This document shows, piece after piece, positions 46,023-55,105 of a stretch of 64,000 bases of DNA. The stretch covers positions 54,903 to 118,902 of the forward strand of contig MKTT01000109.1 in the NCBI GenBank assembly GCA_001898385.1, written 5' to 3'. Source of the DNA: Planctomycetales bacterium 71-10. Its GTDB lineage: Bacteria > Planctomycetota > Planctomycetia > Isosphaerales > Isosphaeraceae. The stretch's first letter is position 1. Each line of letters begins with the position of its first letter. The notes under the pieces were generated by a model, which ran no database searches, was not told the DNA's origin, and worked only from the letters and a program-made list of their open reading frames with translations. Both the position numbers and the translations under genes were made by a program.

Positions 46023-46882
46023 GGCCTGGCCCCCGCCCTGGGCTTGATCGCGAAGCGGATCGACAGCTCGACCCGGATCGGGACCTCCTGGAACTTCGGC
46101 GTCGTCAGGCGATCGCGGGGGTCCTCGCCGTCGGCCTGTTCGGGATAGCCGTTGTAGTAGATCACGTTGGGGCCGCCGGGGCCGGAGACCTCGCGGACGG
46201 CCTCGACGGGCCCCAGATCGACGCCGCTGAGCCGGGCCAGGCGCTCGGCCTTGGCGCGGGCGTCGGCCGCGGCCCTGGCGTAGGCTTCTTCCTTGATCTT
46301 GTCGTAGTCCTCGACGACGAAGCGGACGAGGCCGCTCGACGGCATGTTGCCGTATCGGTAATACATGTATGGATTGTTCTGCGGGCCGACGTGGGCGCCG
46401 GCGTCCTGGGCGACGTCGAGCAGGCGGCCGACGAGCTGGAGGACCGCCTCCTCCTCCATCCCCTCGATCTTCGTCGCCTTGACGACGAGCTTGCGGGAGA
46501 GCTGGACCTCGGCCTTGGACTTGGATTGCATCCCCATGTCCATCATGTAGGGGTTGAAGGCGGCCCCCTTCTGGTCGACGGCCAGCCCGCGCTCCTCGAC
46601 GGCGACGTCGGGGAGCTTGAGGGCGGCGAAGGCGTCCTGCACGCGCTTGCGGGCGTCGCGGAATTTGACGATGGCGTCGCCGGTCAGCTCGGCCGCGGCG
46701 GAGACGTCCAGGTCGATCTCCGCGAGCGTCGGCTTCGCGCGGGCGGTCCCCTTGCCGACGACGGTCAGGCCCTCGTCGCGGCCGTCCTGGGCGGCGGCGG
46801 GGCGGGGGGCCGTCGCCGCGAGGGCGAGCGCCAGGGCCGCGGCGAGGCCGAGGCCGTTCCGGCATGGGCGGTGGGGGCTCAT
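46019..46882 (-). CDS. SIMPL (DUF541) domain exported protein
   Basis: A 287-residue protein with a signal peptide (about 1-32) and a SIMPL/DUF541 domain. Motifs include LTVVGKGTARAKPTLAEIDL, the central LVVKATKIEGMEEEAVLQ and EAYARAAADARAKAERLARL with SGVDLGPVEAVRE. A Tyr/Met-rich insertion (NPYMYYRYGNM) is unusual. ATG 46882 overlaps the stop of the PQQ-like gene (ATGA). It is probably periplasmic; the function is unknown. Confidence 0.82.
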   Translation of the reverse strand: MSPHRPCRNGLGLAAALALALAATAPRPAAAQDGRDEGLTVVGKGTARAKPTLAEIDLDVSAAAELTGDAIVKFRDARKRVQDAFAALKLPDVAVEERGLAVDQKGAAFNPYMMDMGMQSKSKAEVQLSRKLVVKATKIEGMEEEAVLQLVGRLLDVAQDAGAHVGPQNNPYMYYRYGNMPSSGLVRFVVEDYDKIKEEAYARAAADARAKAERLARLSGVDLGPVEAVREVSGPGGPNVIYYNGYPEQADGEDPRDRLTTPKFQEVPIRVELSIRFAIKPRAGARP

Positions 46883-48951
46883 CGCGGGGCGTTCTCCTTG
46901 GGGTTCGCCGGGGCGTCGGCCGGCCGCCGGGGGTAGGCAGTGATCGCGCGGTTGGAGACGGTCAGGAGCCTGTCCGGGGTCGTCAGCAGGTCGGCCGATT
47001 CGGCCCCGAGGTCGTCGCCGCGGAAGATCCGGCGGACGGTCCCGTCCCCCGGGTCGAGTTCGAACACGCCGCGCGGCGTGGCCTGCCAGACGCCGTCGGG
47101 GCGGGCGACGACCGTCTCGCGGAAGCTCCCGCCGGGGAGTCGCGTCGCCCAGCGAAGCTCCCGGGTCTTCGCGTCGAGCGCGGCCAGGTCCTCGCCCCCG
47201 AGGTAGATCGAATCGCCGTCGACGGCCGCGACGCGCGCCGCCTTGCCGATGGGGCGTCGCCAGGCGACGGTCATGCGATTGGGATCGATGGCGTAGATCC
47301 GGCTGGACTGCGCGCCCTTGAAGATCAGCGCGTCGCCGCGGTCGACCGGGGGCTCGCCGGCGGCCTGGGGCTCCTGCGGCTGGTAGCCGTAGAAGAAGTA
47401 TTGCTGGGTCTGCAACGGCGCGGTCTCGTAGCCGTATCCCCAGTCGAGCGAGCCCGAGTCGGCGTCGAGCCTGGCGAGGATCCCGGCGTGGGTGTCGACG
47501 TAGAGCGCCCCGGCGAGGAGCAAGAGCCGGACCTGGGGCTTCTGCTCGCGTCGGGCGTAATAGTAGTACTGGTTCTCGGCCTGGCGGGAGACGGCCACCT
47601 CGGCCTTCCAGATCGGCCGGCCGTCCTCGGGCCGGACGGCCAAAATCCATTGCTGGGGGAGCGGCTGATTCTGCTGGGATTTGGCGGGGATGAACAGCTT
47701 GCCGTCGGCGAGCAGGGGGGGGCCGGTCGGCTCGTACCCCGCATATTCGGGCAGGTCGGCCAGCTTCCAGAGGATTTCGCCGTCCTCGGCGCGCCGGCAT
47801 TCGAGCTGGAAGGGGGCGGAGTAGTTCTGGTCTTTCAGGTCCCGCGTGACGGTCCAGATCCGCTTGCCGTGCGCGAGGATCGCGTAGCGCGAAGGGTCGA
47901 GCATCTGCGCCGCGGGCTGGCCGGCGAGTTGCCTCGTGTCGTGGAACGACCCCGTGCGCCAGCGGAGTTTGCCCGTCGCCAGGTCGAGGGCCATCAGCCG
48001 GCCGAGGTAGTTGAGGTAGAGCGTCCCGCCGTCGACGGCCGCCGCCGGGGCCGCGGAGGACAGCGGACCGGCCCGCCACTGGTTCAGCTCGATCACGCCC
48101 ATCCCGGCCTCGACCGTCTCGGCGATCTTGAGCTGCCAGAGCGGCGCGACGGCCTCGGCCGGCGCGATCGGCCCCGCGTCGGCGCCGGCCGGCCGGTTGT
48201 CGTTCGAGGTCGCGGCGTCGGCGCCGAGGATCCGCCGGAGGGCTTGCGGGGCCGTCTCGGTGCGGCCGGCGACGTCGACCGTCTCGTCGCGGTGGCGATC
48301 CTCGATCTCGGCCCGGATCTGGTCGAACTCCGAACGCCTCCCGGCGCGGGACAGGGCGACGGCCGCCTTGGTCGCCAGCGGGGCGGGGGGGAGGTCGACG
48401 TCGTTGCGCCGGAGGATGGCGAGCCAGCAGTCGGCCGCCCGGTCGAACCGGCCTTCCTCGAAGTAGAGGTCGCCCAGCCGATCGGCCGCCGCCGCGCCGA
48501 CCGTCGTGGTGAAGTAGGCCGAGAAGAGGCGTTCCAGGTTGGCCTTCTCGGCGTCGCCCCGCGCCTGGTCGTAGAGCTTGCGGGCCTCGGCGTCGTAGAA
48601 CAGGCGATAGGCGGCCTGGCCCTCGGGGGGGAGGGCGGAGAGGACCTCGCGGCGCTTGCGGGCGACGGGGACGATGAAGCCGTCGGCACCGTCGACGAAC
48701 CGGAGGGCCTGGTCCTCGTTGATCGTGTACAGGGCCTTCAGGGCCCGCTCCCACGCCCCCCGCTTGCGGAAGCGTTCGAAGTCCTCCAGCGCCTCCTTGA
48801 CCTCGGTCGTCGCCGGGGGCATCTGGAGGGGACGCGCGGGGTCGTCGTTCGAGACCTTGTCGGGGTCCGGTTTCGGGGCGTCTTGCGCCCGGGCCATCCC
48901 CGGCGACGCGAGGCAGGCCAGAGAGAGGAAGATCCGGTGCCAGACCCGCAT
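46879..48951 (-). CDS. Exported PQQ-binding-like beta-propeller protein
   Basis: A 690-residue protein with a signal peptide (FLSLACLASPGMARA), a helical tetratricopeptide-like region (about 45-220, ADRLGDLYFEEGRFDRAADC), and a PQQ-like beta-propeller (about 270-690) with blade motifs such as GTLYLNYLGRLMALDLATGK and LRWRTGSF. GGAGGGG lies just before ATG 48951; the longer ORF to 49362 crosses the promoter region. It is the first gene of the thirteen-gene leftward cluster. Without PQQ-dehydrogenase motifs it is more likely a scaffold than an enzyme. Confidence 0.75.
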   Translation of the reverse strand: MRVWHRIFLSLACLASPGMARAQDAPKPDPDKVSNDDPARPLQMPPATTEVKEALEDFERFRKRGAWERALKALYTINEDQALRFVDGADGFIVPVARKRREVLSALPPEGQAAYRLFYDAEARKLYDQARGDAEKANLERLFSAYFTTTVGAAAADRLGDLYFEEGRFDRAADCWLAILRRNDVDLPPAPLATKAAVALSRAGRRSEFDQIRAEIEDRHRDETVDVAGRTETAPQALRRILGADAATSNDNRPAGADAGPIAPAEAVAPLWQLKIAETVEAGMGVIELNQWRAGPLSSAAPAAAVDGGTLYLNYLGRLMALDLATGKLRWRTGSFHDTRQLAGQPAAQMLDPSRYAILAHGKRIWTVTRDLKDQNYSAPFQLECRRAEDGEILWKLADLPEYAGYEPTGPPLLADGKLFIPAKSQQNQPLPQQWILAVRPEDGRPIWKAEVAVSRQAENQYYYYARREQKPQVRLLLLAGALYVDTHAGILARLDADSGSLDWGYGYETAPLQTQQYFFYGYQPQEPQAAGEPPVDRGDALIFKGAQSSRIYAIDPNRMTVAWRRPIGKAARVAAVDGDSIYLGGEDLAALDAKTRELRWATRLPGGSFRETVVARPDGVWQATPRGVFELDPGDGTVRRIFRGDDLGAESADLLTTPDRLLTVSNRAITAYPRRPADAPANPKENAPR

Positions 48952-49165
48952 GTCCCCTCCGTCGATTCGACCGGCCTTCGGGGTTGTCCAGGCGCGTGAC
49001 GGCCAAGAACTGGGCGCGCCATGGACAAATCCTGTCCAGGAACAAGACATTTGTAGTGCTACCAATTCCCTCGTGCAAGCCTGAACCGATCGGAACTCGG
49101 CGCGGGCCGTGCGAGCGAAGGGCCGGGAGTTCGACTTTCCATCGATCCTTCCGAGATGAACGCGC
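48952..49165. promoter_or_regulatory. Divergent promoter region with nested inverted repeats
   Basis: This 214-base region between the leftward PQQ-like gene and the rightward UV endonuclease gene contains several inverted repeats in 49023-49066: GGACA/TGTCC, CCTG/CAGG, ACAAAT/ATTTGT and GTAG/CTAC (within TTGTAGTGCTACCAA). These could bind regulators of either gene, for example a damage-response repressor. No -10/-35 pair was assigned. Confidence 0.4.
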
Positions 49166-50068
49166 ATGATCCGCCTGGGCCTTTGCTGCACGTTCCGCGA
49201 CGAGCCGATCAAGTTCCGGGTGGCGACGGCCGCCGCTCTTTCGCGCCTGGACCGGGCCGAGGCGGATGCGCGACTTGTCGCCCTGTGTCTCGCGAACGCC
49301 GACTCCCTGCTCGCCGCGCTGAGGTTCTGCGCCAGGGCCGGGATCGGCTGCTTCCGGGTCAACAGCCAGGTCTTGCCGCTGAAGACGCAGCCGACGTTCG
49401 CCTACGACGTGGCGGGCCTCCCCGACGGTGATGCGATCGTCGCGCGCTTCCGCGCGTGCGGGGAATTCGCCCGCGTCAACGGCCTGCGGACGTGCTTCCA
49501 TCCCGACCAGTTCGTCGTCCTCAACTCGCGCAAGCCCGAGGTCGTCGCCGCGTCGATCCGCGAGCTGGAGTACCAGGCCGAAGTCGCCGAATGGATCGGG
49601 GCCGACGTCATCAACATCCACGGCGGCGGGGCCTTCGGCGACAAGTCCGCGGCCCTGGCGGATTTCGCGCGGGCGCTGGACCTCCTGTCGCCCCGCGCGC
49701 GGTCGCGGCTGACCGTCGAGAACGACGACCGGGTCTTCACGCCGACGGACCTGCTGCCCGTCTGTCGGGCCGCGGGGATCCCGCTGGTCTACGACGCCCA
49801 TCACCACCGCTGCAACCCCGACGGGCTCTCCGTCGAGGAGGCCACCGCCGCGGCCCTGGAGACCTGGGGCCGCGAGCCGATGTTCCACATCTCCAGCCCC
49901 ATCGCCGGCTGGGACGGCCCCCGCCCCGAGCGGCATCACGACTTCATCGACCTCGCCGACTTCCCCGCCTGCTGGCGAGGACTCGACGCGACCGTGGAGG
50001 TGGAGGCGAAGGCGAAGGAGGTCGCCGTCCTGAAGCTCAAGGCCGACCTGGACGCGATGGGGCGGTGA
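49166..50068 (+). CDS. UV-damage endonuclease (UvsE/UVDE family)
   Basis: A 300-residue TIM-barrel nuclease that nicks DNA 5' of UV photoproducts. Family motifs are LGLCCTFRDEPIKFR at the N-terminus, ALRFCARAGIGCFRVNSQVL, TCFHPDQFVVLNSRKPEVV, INIHGGGAFGDKSAAL, RLTVENDDRVFTPTDLLPVC and LVYDAHHHRCNP; these carry the metal-binding His, Glu and Asp residues. The ribosome site before ATG 49166 is weak. It is a single-gene unit, convergent with the PfkB kinase gene 4 bases away. Confidence 0.88.
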   Translation: MIRLGLCCTFRDEPIKFRVATAAALSRLDRAEADARLVALCLANADSLLAALRFCARAGIGCFRVNSQVLPLKTQPTFAYDVAGLPDGDAIVARFRACGEFARVNGLRTCFHPDQFVVLNSRKPEVVAASIRELEYQAEVAEWIGADVINIHGGGAFGDKSAALADFARALDLLSPRARSRLTVENDDRVFTPTDLLPVCRAAGIPLVYDAHHHRCNPDGLSVEEATAAALETWGREPMFHISSPIAGWDGPRPERHHDFIDLADFPACWRGLDATVEVEAKAKEVAVLKLKADLDAMGR

Positions 50069-50072
50069 CGGG

Positions 50073-51044
50073 TCAGACGGCCTCGACGGTCAGCTCGTTG
50101 CGGGCGATGAAGGCGTCGGCCTCCGCCCGGGTGAAGACTCCGGCCGTCGTCCCGACGGCGCGGACGCAACTGGCGCCGACGGCGCTGGCCAGGCGCAGAC
50201 AGCCCAGCTCGTCCAGGCCGTCGAGCAGCCCGGCGATGTAGCCGGCGTCGAAGGCGTCGCCGCCGCCGGAGCCGTCGACGCAGGATACGGGGTAGCTCCC
50301 GAGGCGCACCCGCAACCCATCGGAGACGGCGACCGCGCCACGCTCGCCGCGGGTGACGACCACCCGCCGCGCGCCCAGGTCGCGGAACCCCAGCGCCTGG
50401 CGCAGCGGGTCGTCCTCGCCGAGGATCAGGGCGGCCTCGTCGGTGTTGGGCAGGAACACGTCGGTCTCGGGCAGGATCGGCCGCAGGCGATCCAGGTGGT
50501 CGCTCGGCCCCGGGGTCACGACGTCCAGCACGGTGATCGTCCCGGAGCGTCGAGCCCACGCGAACCGCTCGGCGACCGCCTCGGGATCCAGGCCGGGCAT
50601 GACCAGGTAGCCGCCCAGGTACAACACGCGGGGAGGGTCGGCCAGGGCGTCGTCGAGGTCCTCGGCCGTGAACCCTCGGTTCGCCCCGAAGCTGTGGATG
50701 TAGCGCCGGTCCTCGCCTCGCACGTTGACGACCAGGGTCTGGCTCGTCGCCCGCTCGGGGTCGACCCGCAGGGACCGGACGTCGACGCCGTGCTCCGCGA
50801 GCGTCTCGGCCACGAAGCGGCCGAAGGCGTCGTCGCCCACCTTGCCGCAGATCGCCGAGCGGACGCCCAGTCGCGCCAAGTCCATCGCGGCGTTGGAGGC
50901 GCAGCCGCCGATGTTCAGGACCAGGTCGTCGGCCGTCATCAGCTCGCCGGCCGCCGGCATGCGCTCGATCGGCGTGCAGAGGTGATCGGCCACGACGATC
51001 CCCGCGCAGACGACGGGCGGTCTCGATCCGGTGGTGATGGGCAT
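50073..51044 (-). CDS. PfkB-family carbohydrate kinase
   Basis: A 323-residue ribokinase-like enzyme that would phosphorylate a sugar or sugar acid. The N-terminal substrate motif is LNIGGCASNAAMDLARLGVR. The C-terminal PfkB signature is DGSGGGDAFDAG, with the catalytic Asp present and GAGD changed to GGGD. It is the last gene of the DeoR-led operon, 52 bases after the E1 gene. With an aldolase in the operon, it likely makes the phosphorylated substrate that the aldolase cleaves (inference). Confidence 0.85.
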   Translation of the reverse strand: MPITTGSRPPVVCAGIVVADHLCTPIERMPAAGELMTADDLVLNIGGCASNAAMDLARLGVRSAICGKVGDDAFGRFVAETLAEHGVDVRSLRVDPERATSQTLVVNVRGEDRRYIHSFGANRGFTAEDLDDALADPPRVLYLGGYLVMPGLDPEAVAERFAWARRSGTITVLDVVTPGPSDHLDRLRPILPETDVFLPNTDEAALILGEDDPLRQALGFRDLGARRVVVTRGERGAVAVSDGLRVRLGSYPVSCVDGSGGGDAFDAGYIAGLLDGLDELGCLRLASAVGASCVRAVGTTAGVFTRAEADAFIARNELTVEAV

Positions 51045-51096
51045 GGCGGCTGGCCCCCGGGGGTGGAACTCCTCGGCCCGCGGCCGAGGCGTGTCG

Positions 51097-53157
51097 TCAC
51101 AACAGGCTGCGGATCCCCTCGACGATGCGGTCGACGTCGGGGCGATAGGCGTCTTCCAGGATCGGGGTGAACGGCACGGGGACGTCGGCCGACGCCACCC
51201 GAACCACCGGCGCGAGCAGGTGCTCGCCCAGCCGCTCCATGATCCCGGCGGCCAGCTCGGCCGAGACGCCGCCGGTGCGGGGGCCTTCCTCGACGATCAC
51301 CACCCGCCCCGTCTTCCGCACCGATTCGCCGATGGTTTCGTAGTCGATCGGCGAGAGGCTGCGCACGTCGATCACCTCGACGTCGACCCCATCGGCCGCG
51401 AGCCGCTCGGCCGCCTGGAGGGAGTAGTGCAGCATCAGGAGCCAGCCGAGCACCGTGACGTCCTCGCCGCGCCGGCGGACGGCGGCGCGATCCAGGGCCA
51501 CGACGTAATCCCCTTCGGGTACGTCGCTGGTGGCGTCGACGGCGCCGGGCTCGGCCCGTGCCCCTTTCGAGCCGTACAGCAGCTTGTGCTCGAAGATCAG
51601 GACCGGGTCGTCCTCGCGCACGGCCGCCTTGAGGATCCCCTTCGCGTCGTAGGCGTCGGACACGGCCACGACCTTCAGGCCCGGCACGCCGATGAAGTAG
51701 CGCTCCAGGCTCTGCGCGTGCTGCGAACCGCGCCCCGTCGCGCCGATCGGCGCGCGCATCACGAGCGGCACCTTCGCGGTCCCGCCCGACATGTAGCGCA
51801 GCTTGGCGGCGTTGTTGACGATCTGGTCCATCGCCAGGAACAGGAAGTCGCCGTACTGCACGTCGACGATCGGCCGCTGGCCGACCATCGCCGCGCCGGT
51901 CCCTGCGCCGAAGAAGCCCAGCTCGGCGATCGGCGTGTTGAGCATCCGGTCGGGGAACTCCTTCTCCAGCCCGAGCGTCACCGTGAAGGCCCCGCCCCAC
52001 CCCCCCGGCACGGCGATGTCCTCGCCCATGCAGAAGACGGTCGGATCGCGCCTCATCTCCTCCACGATCCCCGCGCGTAACGCCTCGGCGATGCTCAGCC
52101 GCCGCGTCGGCGTCCCGGCGGGGAGTTCCGCGGGGATCGGGCCCGAGGGGCCCGCCAGCACGTCGGTGGTCAGGTCGGCGAGGGTGGGCATCGGCTGCCG
52201 CTTGGCCGCCGCCACGGCCTCGCGGAACTGCTCCTCCGCACGCGCCCGCACGTCGGCCACCCCGGCTTCGTCGATCAGGCCGCGGTCCATCAGCACCCGC
52301 GCGAAGCGGTCGAGCGGGTCGCGTTGGAACCAGGCGTCGCGCTCGTCCTGCGGCTGGTAGGCGCAGGCGTCGCGGCGCGAATGCCCGGTGCGGCGGTAGG
52401 TCAGAAGTTCGAGCAGGACCGGCCCCTTCCCGGCGCGGCATTCCTCCGCGGCGCGGAGGGTGGCCTCATGGACGGCCAGCACATCGTTGCCGTCGACCGT
52501 CTCGCCGCGCATCCCGTACGACGCCGCTCGCTCCGCTACGGTCTTCGCGCGCATGACCTGGTCGATCCGGGTCGAGGCGCCGTAGAGGTTGTTCTCGCAG
52601 ACGAAGACGACCGGGAGGTCCCAGATGGCGGCGAGGTTGACGCCCTCGTGGAACGCCCCCTCGGCGACGGCGCCGTCGCCGAAGAAGCAGGCGACGACGT
52701 GCGGCTCGCCGCGCATCTTGAACGCCAGGCCCATCCCCGCCGCCAGCGGGATGCCGCCGCCGACGATCGCGATCCCCGGGACCATGCCCTTGCCCATGTC
52801 GCCGACGTGCATCGAGCCGCCCTTGCCGCGGCAGCAGCCGGTGGTCGCGCCGTAGAGTTCGAACAGCACCTCCTCGACCGTGAGCCCCTTCGCCAGCGCG
52901 TGGCCGTGGCCGCGGAACGTCGAGGTGATGAAGTCGTCGGGCCGGAGCGCCGAGCAGACCCCCACCGCGGTCGCCTCCTGGCCCTGACACTGGTGGATCG
53001 TCCCCGGCATCGAGCCTTCGAGGAAGAGGAACTTCACACCCTCCTCGAACTCTCGGATCAGGACCATCCGCTCGTACATCGACAGCCAGAGTTCGCGGTC
53101 TCCGGCGGCGACCGTCGGGGCGGCCTCGGCCCCCGCGGCGCGGGTCGTCTCGCTCAT
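51097..53157 (-). CDS. Fused 2-oxoacid dehydrogenase E1 (alpha-beta), thiamine-dependent
   Basis: A 686-residue protein with both E1 subunits in one chain. The alpha part (about 1-330) shows MVLIREFEEGVKFLFLEGSM, HVGDMGKGMVPG and the thiamine diphosphate motif beginning GDGAVAEGAFHEGVNLAAIW and ending CENN. The beta part (about 360-686) shows GEDIAVPGGWGGAFTVTLGL, DVQYGDFLFLAMDQIVNNAA, VVRVASADVPVPF and a typical C-terminus. It resembles acetoin/branched-chain-type E1. The ORF track start at 53607 lies inside the E2 gene; ATG 53157 follows the E2 stop by 5 bases. It decarboxylates a 2-oxoacid and passes the acyl group to the E2 lipoate. No E3 gene is in the window. Confidence 0.87.
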   Translation of the reverse strand: MSETTRAAGAEAAPTVAAGDRELWLSMYERMVLIREFEEGVKFLFLEGSMPGTIHQCQGQEATAVGVCSALRPDDFITSTFRGHGHALAKGLTVEEVLFELYGATTGCCRGKGGSMHVGDMGKGMVPGIAIVGGGIPLAAGMGLAFKMRGEPHVVACFFGDGAVAEGAFHEGVNLAAIWDLPVVFVCENNLYGASTRIDQVMRAKTVAERAASYGMRGETVDGNDVLAVHEATLRAAEECRAGKGPVLLELLTYRRTGHSRRDACAYQPQDERDAWFQRDPLDRFARVLMDRGLIDEAGVADVRARAEEQFREAVAAAKRQPMPTLADLTTDVLAGPSGPIPAELPAGTPTRRLSIAEALRAGIVEEMRRDPTVFCMGEDIAVPGGWGGAFTVTLGLEKEFPDRMLNTPIAELGFFGAGTGAAMVGQRPIVDVQYGDFLFLAMDQIVNNAAKLRYMSGGTAKVPLVMRAPIGATGRGSQHAQSLERYFIGVPGLKVVAVSDAYDAKGILKAAVREDDPVLIFEHKLLYGSKGARAEPGAVDATSDVPEGDYVVALDRAAVRRRGEDVTVLGWLLMLHYSLQAAERLAADGVDVEVIDVRSLSPIDYETIGESVRKTGRVVIVEEGPRTGGVSAELAAGIMERLGEHLLAPVVRVASADVPVPFTPILEDAYRPDVDRIVEGIRSLL

Positions 53158-53162
53158 CGGTC

Positions 53163-54194
53163 TCAGCCTCCCAACGATTCCAGTTCGCCCACGATCGCGT
53201 TCAGGAAGCCGGCGGCGTACTTGCCGCTCGCGACGCGATGATCCACCGAGAGCGTGAGGTTCACCCGCTGCTGCACGACGACCTGGCCGTCGACCACCGC
53301 GACGACCGGCATCACCTTGCCCACGGCGAGGATGGCCGACTCGGGCGGGTTGATCATCGCGGCGAACGACTCGACGCCACTCCCCCCGAGGTTCGAGATC
53401 GTCAGGCACGCCGACCGGGAGACGCGCGCTTCGGGGTCGCCGGCTCGCAGCCGCTCCGCCGCGGCGACGATCTCTCGCGAGATCGCCTCCAGAGACTTGT
53501 CCCCGGGCCCTTCGATCGACGGCGTGAAGAGGTCGCCCTCGACGTCCACGGCCACGCCGATTGCGACGACCGGGGCCGGGATCAGGCGGTCGTCCTCGTA
53601 ACGGCATCGGAAGCGGTCGAACGTCCGCAGGGCGCGGGCCGTCGCCCGCACGAAGAAGGCGTCCCAGGCGAGGCCGCCGGCCGCGGCCTTCCGCCGGGCG
53701 ACCATCGGGCCGGCGTCGGCCGAGGTCTGGAGGTAGAAATGCGGGACCGTCCGCTGACTCTCCGCCAGCCGACGCGCCGCGACCTTCTGGGGGACGCTCA
53801 GCGGGGTCGCGGCGGGCGCGCCCGACGACCTGGCCTCGCGGTTGCGGGCGAAGAACGATCGCCGCTCCCCGATCTCCGGCGTCGCTACCCGCGTCGGGGG
53901 AGGCGAGGGCGCCCGCGCGACCTGGGGCGAGATTTCCGCGGCCGGCGAGGCCGCCGCGTCCCCTTCCAGGACGGCGATCGTCTCGCCGGCGTCGATCTCG
54001 GCCCCCTCGCCCGCCACGATCGTCTTCAACATCCCGGACGCGACCGCCTCGACCTGCATGACGGCCTTGTCGGTCTCGACCTCCAGGATCGGCTCCCCGC
54101 GCCGGACCGTCGCCCCGGGCGCGACGAGCCAGCGGACGACCTTGAGCGTCGCCCCGGTGGTCGCCAGGTCGGGCATCTTCAGGGGGACGTCCAT
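53163..54194 (-). CDS. Lipoyl-dependent acyltransferase (E2) with altered catalytic motif
   Basis: A 343-residue protein. The lipoyl domain (about 1-78) has the lipoylated lysine in EVETDKAVMQVEA. A Pro/Ala/Arg linker follows, then a catalytic domain (about 130-343) with SVPQKVAARRLAESQRTVPH, ISNLGGSGVESFAAMINPPE and SVDHRVASGKYAAGFL. The usual DHRVVDG is DHRVASG here, so the Asp of HxxxDG is Ser. A peripheral-subunit-binding domain is not recognisable in the linker. ATG 54194 shares one base with the aldolase stop. Confidence 0.82.
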   Translation of the reverse strand: MDVPLKMPDLATTGATLKVVRWLVAPGATVRRGEPILEVETDKAVMQVEAVASGMLKTIVAGEGAEIDAGETIAVLEGDAAASPAAEISPQVARAPSPPPTRVATPEIGERRSFFARNREARSSGAPAATPLSVPQKVAARRLAESQRTVPHFYLQTSADAGPMVARRKAAAGGLAWDAFFVRATARALRTFDRFRCRYEDDRLIPAPVVAIGVAVDVEGDLFTPSIEGPGDKSLEAISREIVAAAERLRAGDPEARVSRSACLTISNLGGSGVESFAAMINPPESAILAVGKVMPVVAVVDGQVVVQQRVNLTLSVDHRVASGKYAAGFLNAIVGELESLGG

Positions 54195-55105
54195 CAGCGT
54201 TCCTCCGAGTGGGGCGAGGGCGCCCGGCCGCAGCAGCCCAGCAGGCCGATCCGCTCCATAACGGCCTCGCGCACGGCCAACCGCCCGGCCGTCATCACGT
54301 CGTCCTCGCCCCCCATGCCGAGCCTTTGGTGGGGATCGGAGCACTCGCGATCGAGGTGGGCGCGGACGGCTCGTAGGTATCGCTGCTTCAGATAGGTCCC
54401 GAAGTTCACCTTGGCGACGCCCCGCGCGATCGCCTCGCGGAGCGAGTCGGGCTCGATGCCGGTCCCGCCGTGCAGGACGAGGGGGACGCTCGTGCGCTCG
54501 CGGATTCTCTCCAGCAGCGCCAGGTCGAGCGTACGCGTCCCGTCCAGCTTGACGTGGACGTTGCCGACGCTGACCGCGAGCAGGTCGACCCCCGTGGCCT
54601 CGACGAACGCCGCGGCCTGGTCGGGGTCGGTGGCCTCCCCCGCGGCGCTGCCGTGCCCGGGGCTGCCGGCGGGCAGTTCCCCCAGCTCGGCCTCCACGGC
54701 CACGCCTCGCGCGTGGGCGATCTCGGTGAGCCGGGCGACCCGTCGCGTGTAGTCTTCGAGCGATGCGGCCGGGTCGGCCGGCATGACGAGATTGAACCCG
54801 AGCGTGATCGCCGAACGGACCTGCGAGTCGTCCGGGCATTCGTTGAAGATGAGGCCGCACGGGACCGCGGCGGATTCGGCGGCGGCCCGGCCCAGCGCCG
54901 CGTACCAGGAGAGCCGCTCCTCGCACTTCCGGCCCGGATCGCTCAGGAACGCGCCGTTGAAGCCGACGATCGTCGGCGACCCGGCCTGCTCCGCGGCGTC
55001 GATCACGCCCGCGAGCGAGTCGAGGTTCCAGCTTTCGAAGTAGCCGAGGGCGTACCCGCCCGCGACCGCCCTGGAAACCATCCCGCGCACGTCCTCAAGA
55101 GGCAT
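54194..55105 (-). CDS. Class II aldolase, fructose-bisphosphate/tagatose-type, divergent active site
   Basis: A 303-residue TIM-barrel protein of the class II aldolase family. Family features are ALGYFESWNLDSLAGVIDAA, TIVGFNGAFLS, VEAELGELPAG, VGNVHVKLDG and VPLVLHGGTGIEPD (two metal-ligand histidines). The canonical HLDHG segment, which supplies the catalytic Asp and another metal-ligand His, reads IFNECP here, so Asp is replaced by Asn and His by Glu. It may cleave an unusual substrate or do other chemistry. It begins within the end of the DeoR regulator gene (11-base overlap). Confidence 0.8.
   Translation of the reverse strand: MPLEDVRGMVSRAVAGGYALGYFESWNLDSLAGVIDAAEQAGSPTIVGFNGAFLSDPGRKCEERLSWYAALGRAAAESAAVPCGLIFNECPDDSQVRSAITLGFNLVMPADPAASLEDYTRRVARLTEIAHARGVAVEAELGELPAGSPGHGSAAGEATDPDQAAAFVEATGVDLLAVSVGNVHVKLDGTRTLDLALLERIRERTSVPLVLHGGTGIEPDSLREAIARGVAKVNFGTYLKQRYLRAVRAHLDRECSDPHQRLGMGGEDDVMTAGRLAVREAVMERIGLLGCCGRAPSPHSEER

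Noticed and set aside
50281-50300. GATACGGGGTA considered as a parS-like site
   Set aside because: Only a partial match without symmetrical arms, inside the PfkB gene and far from parAB.
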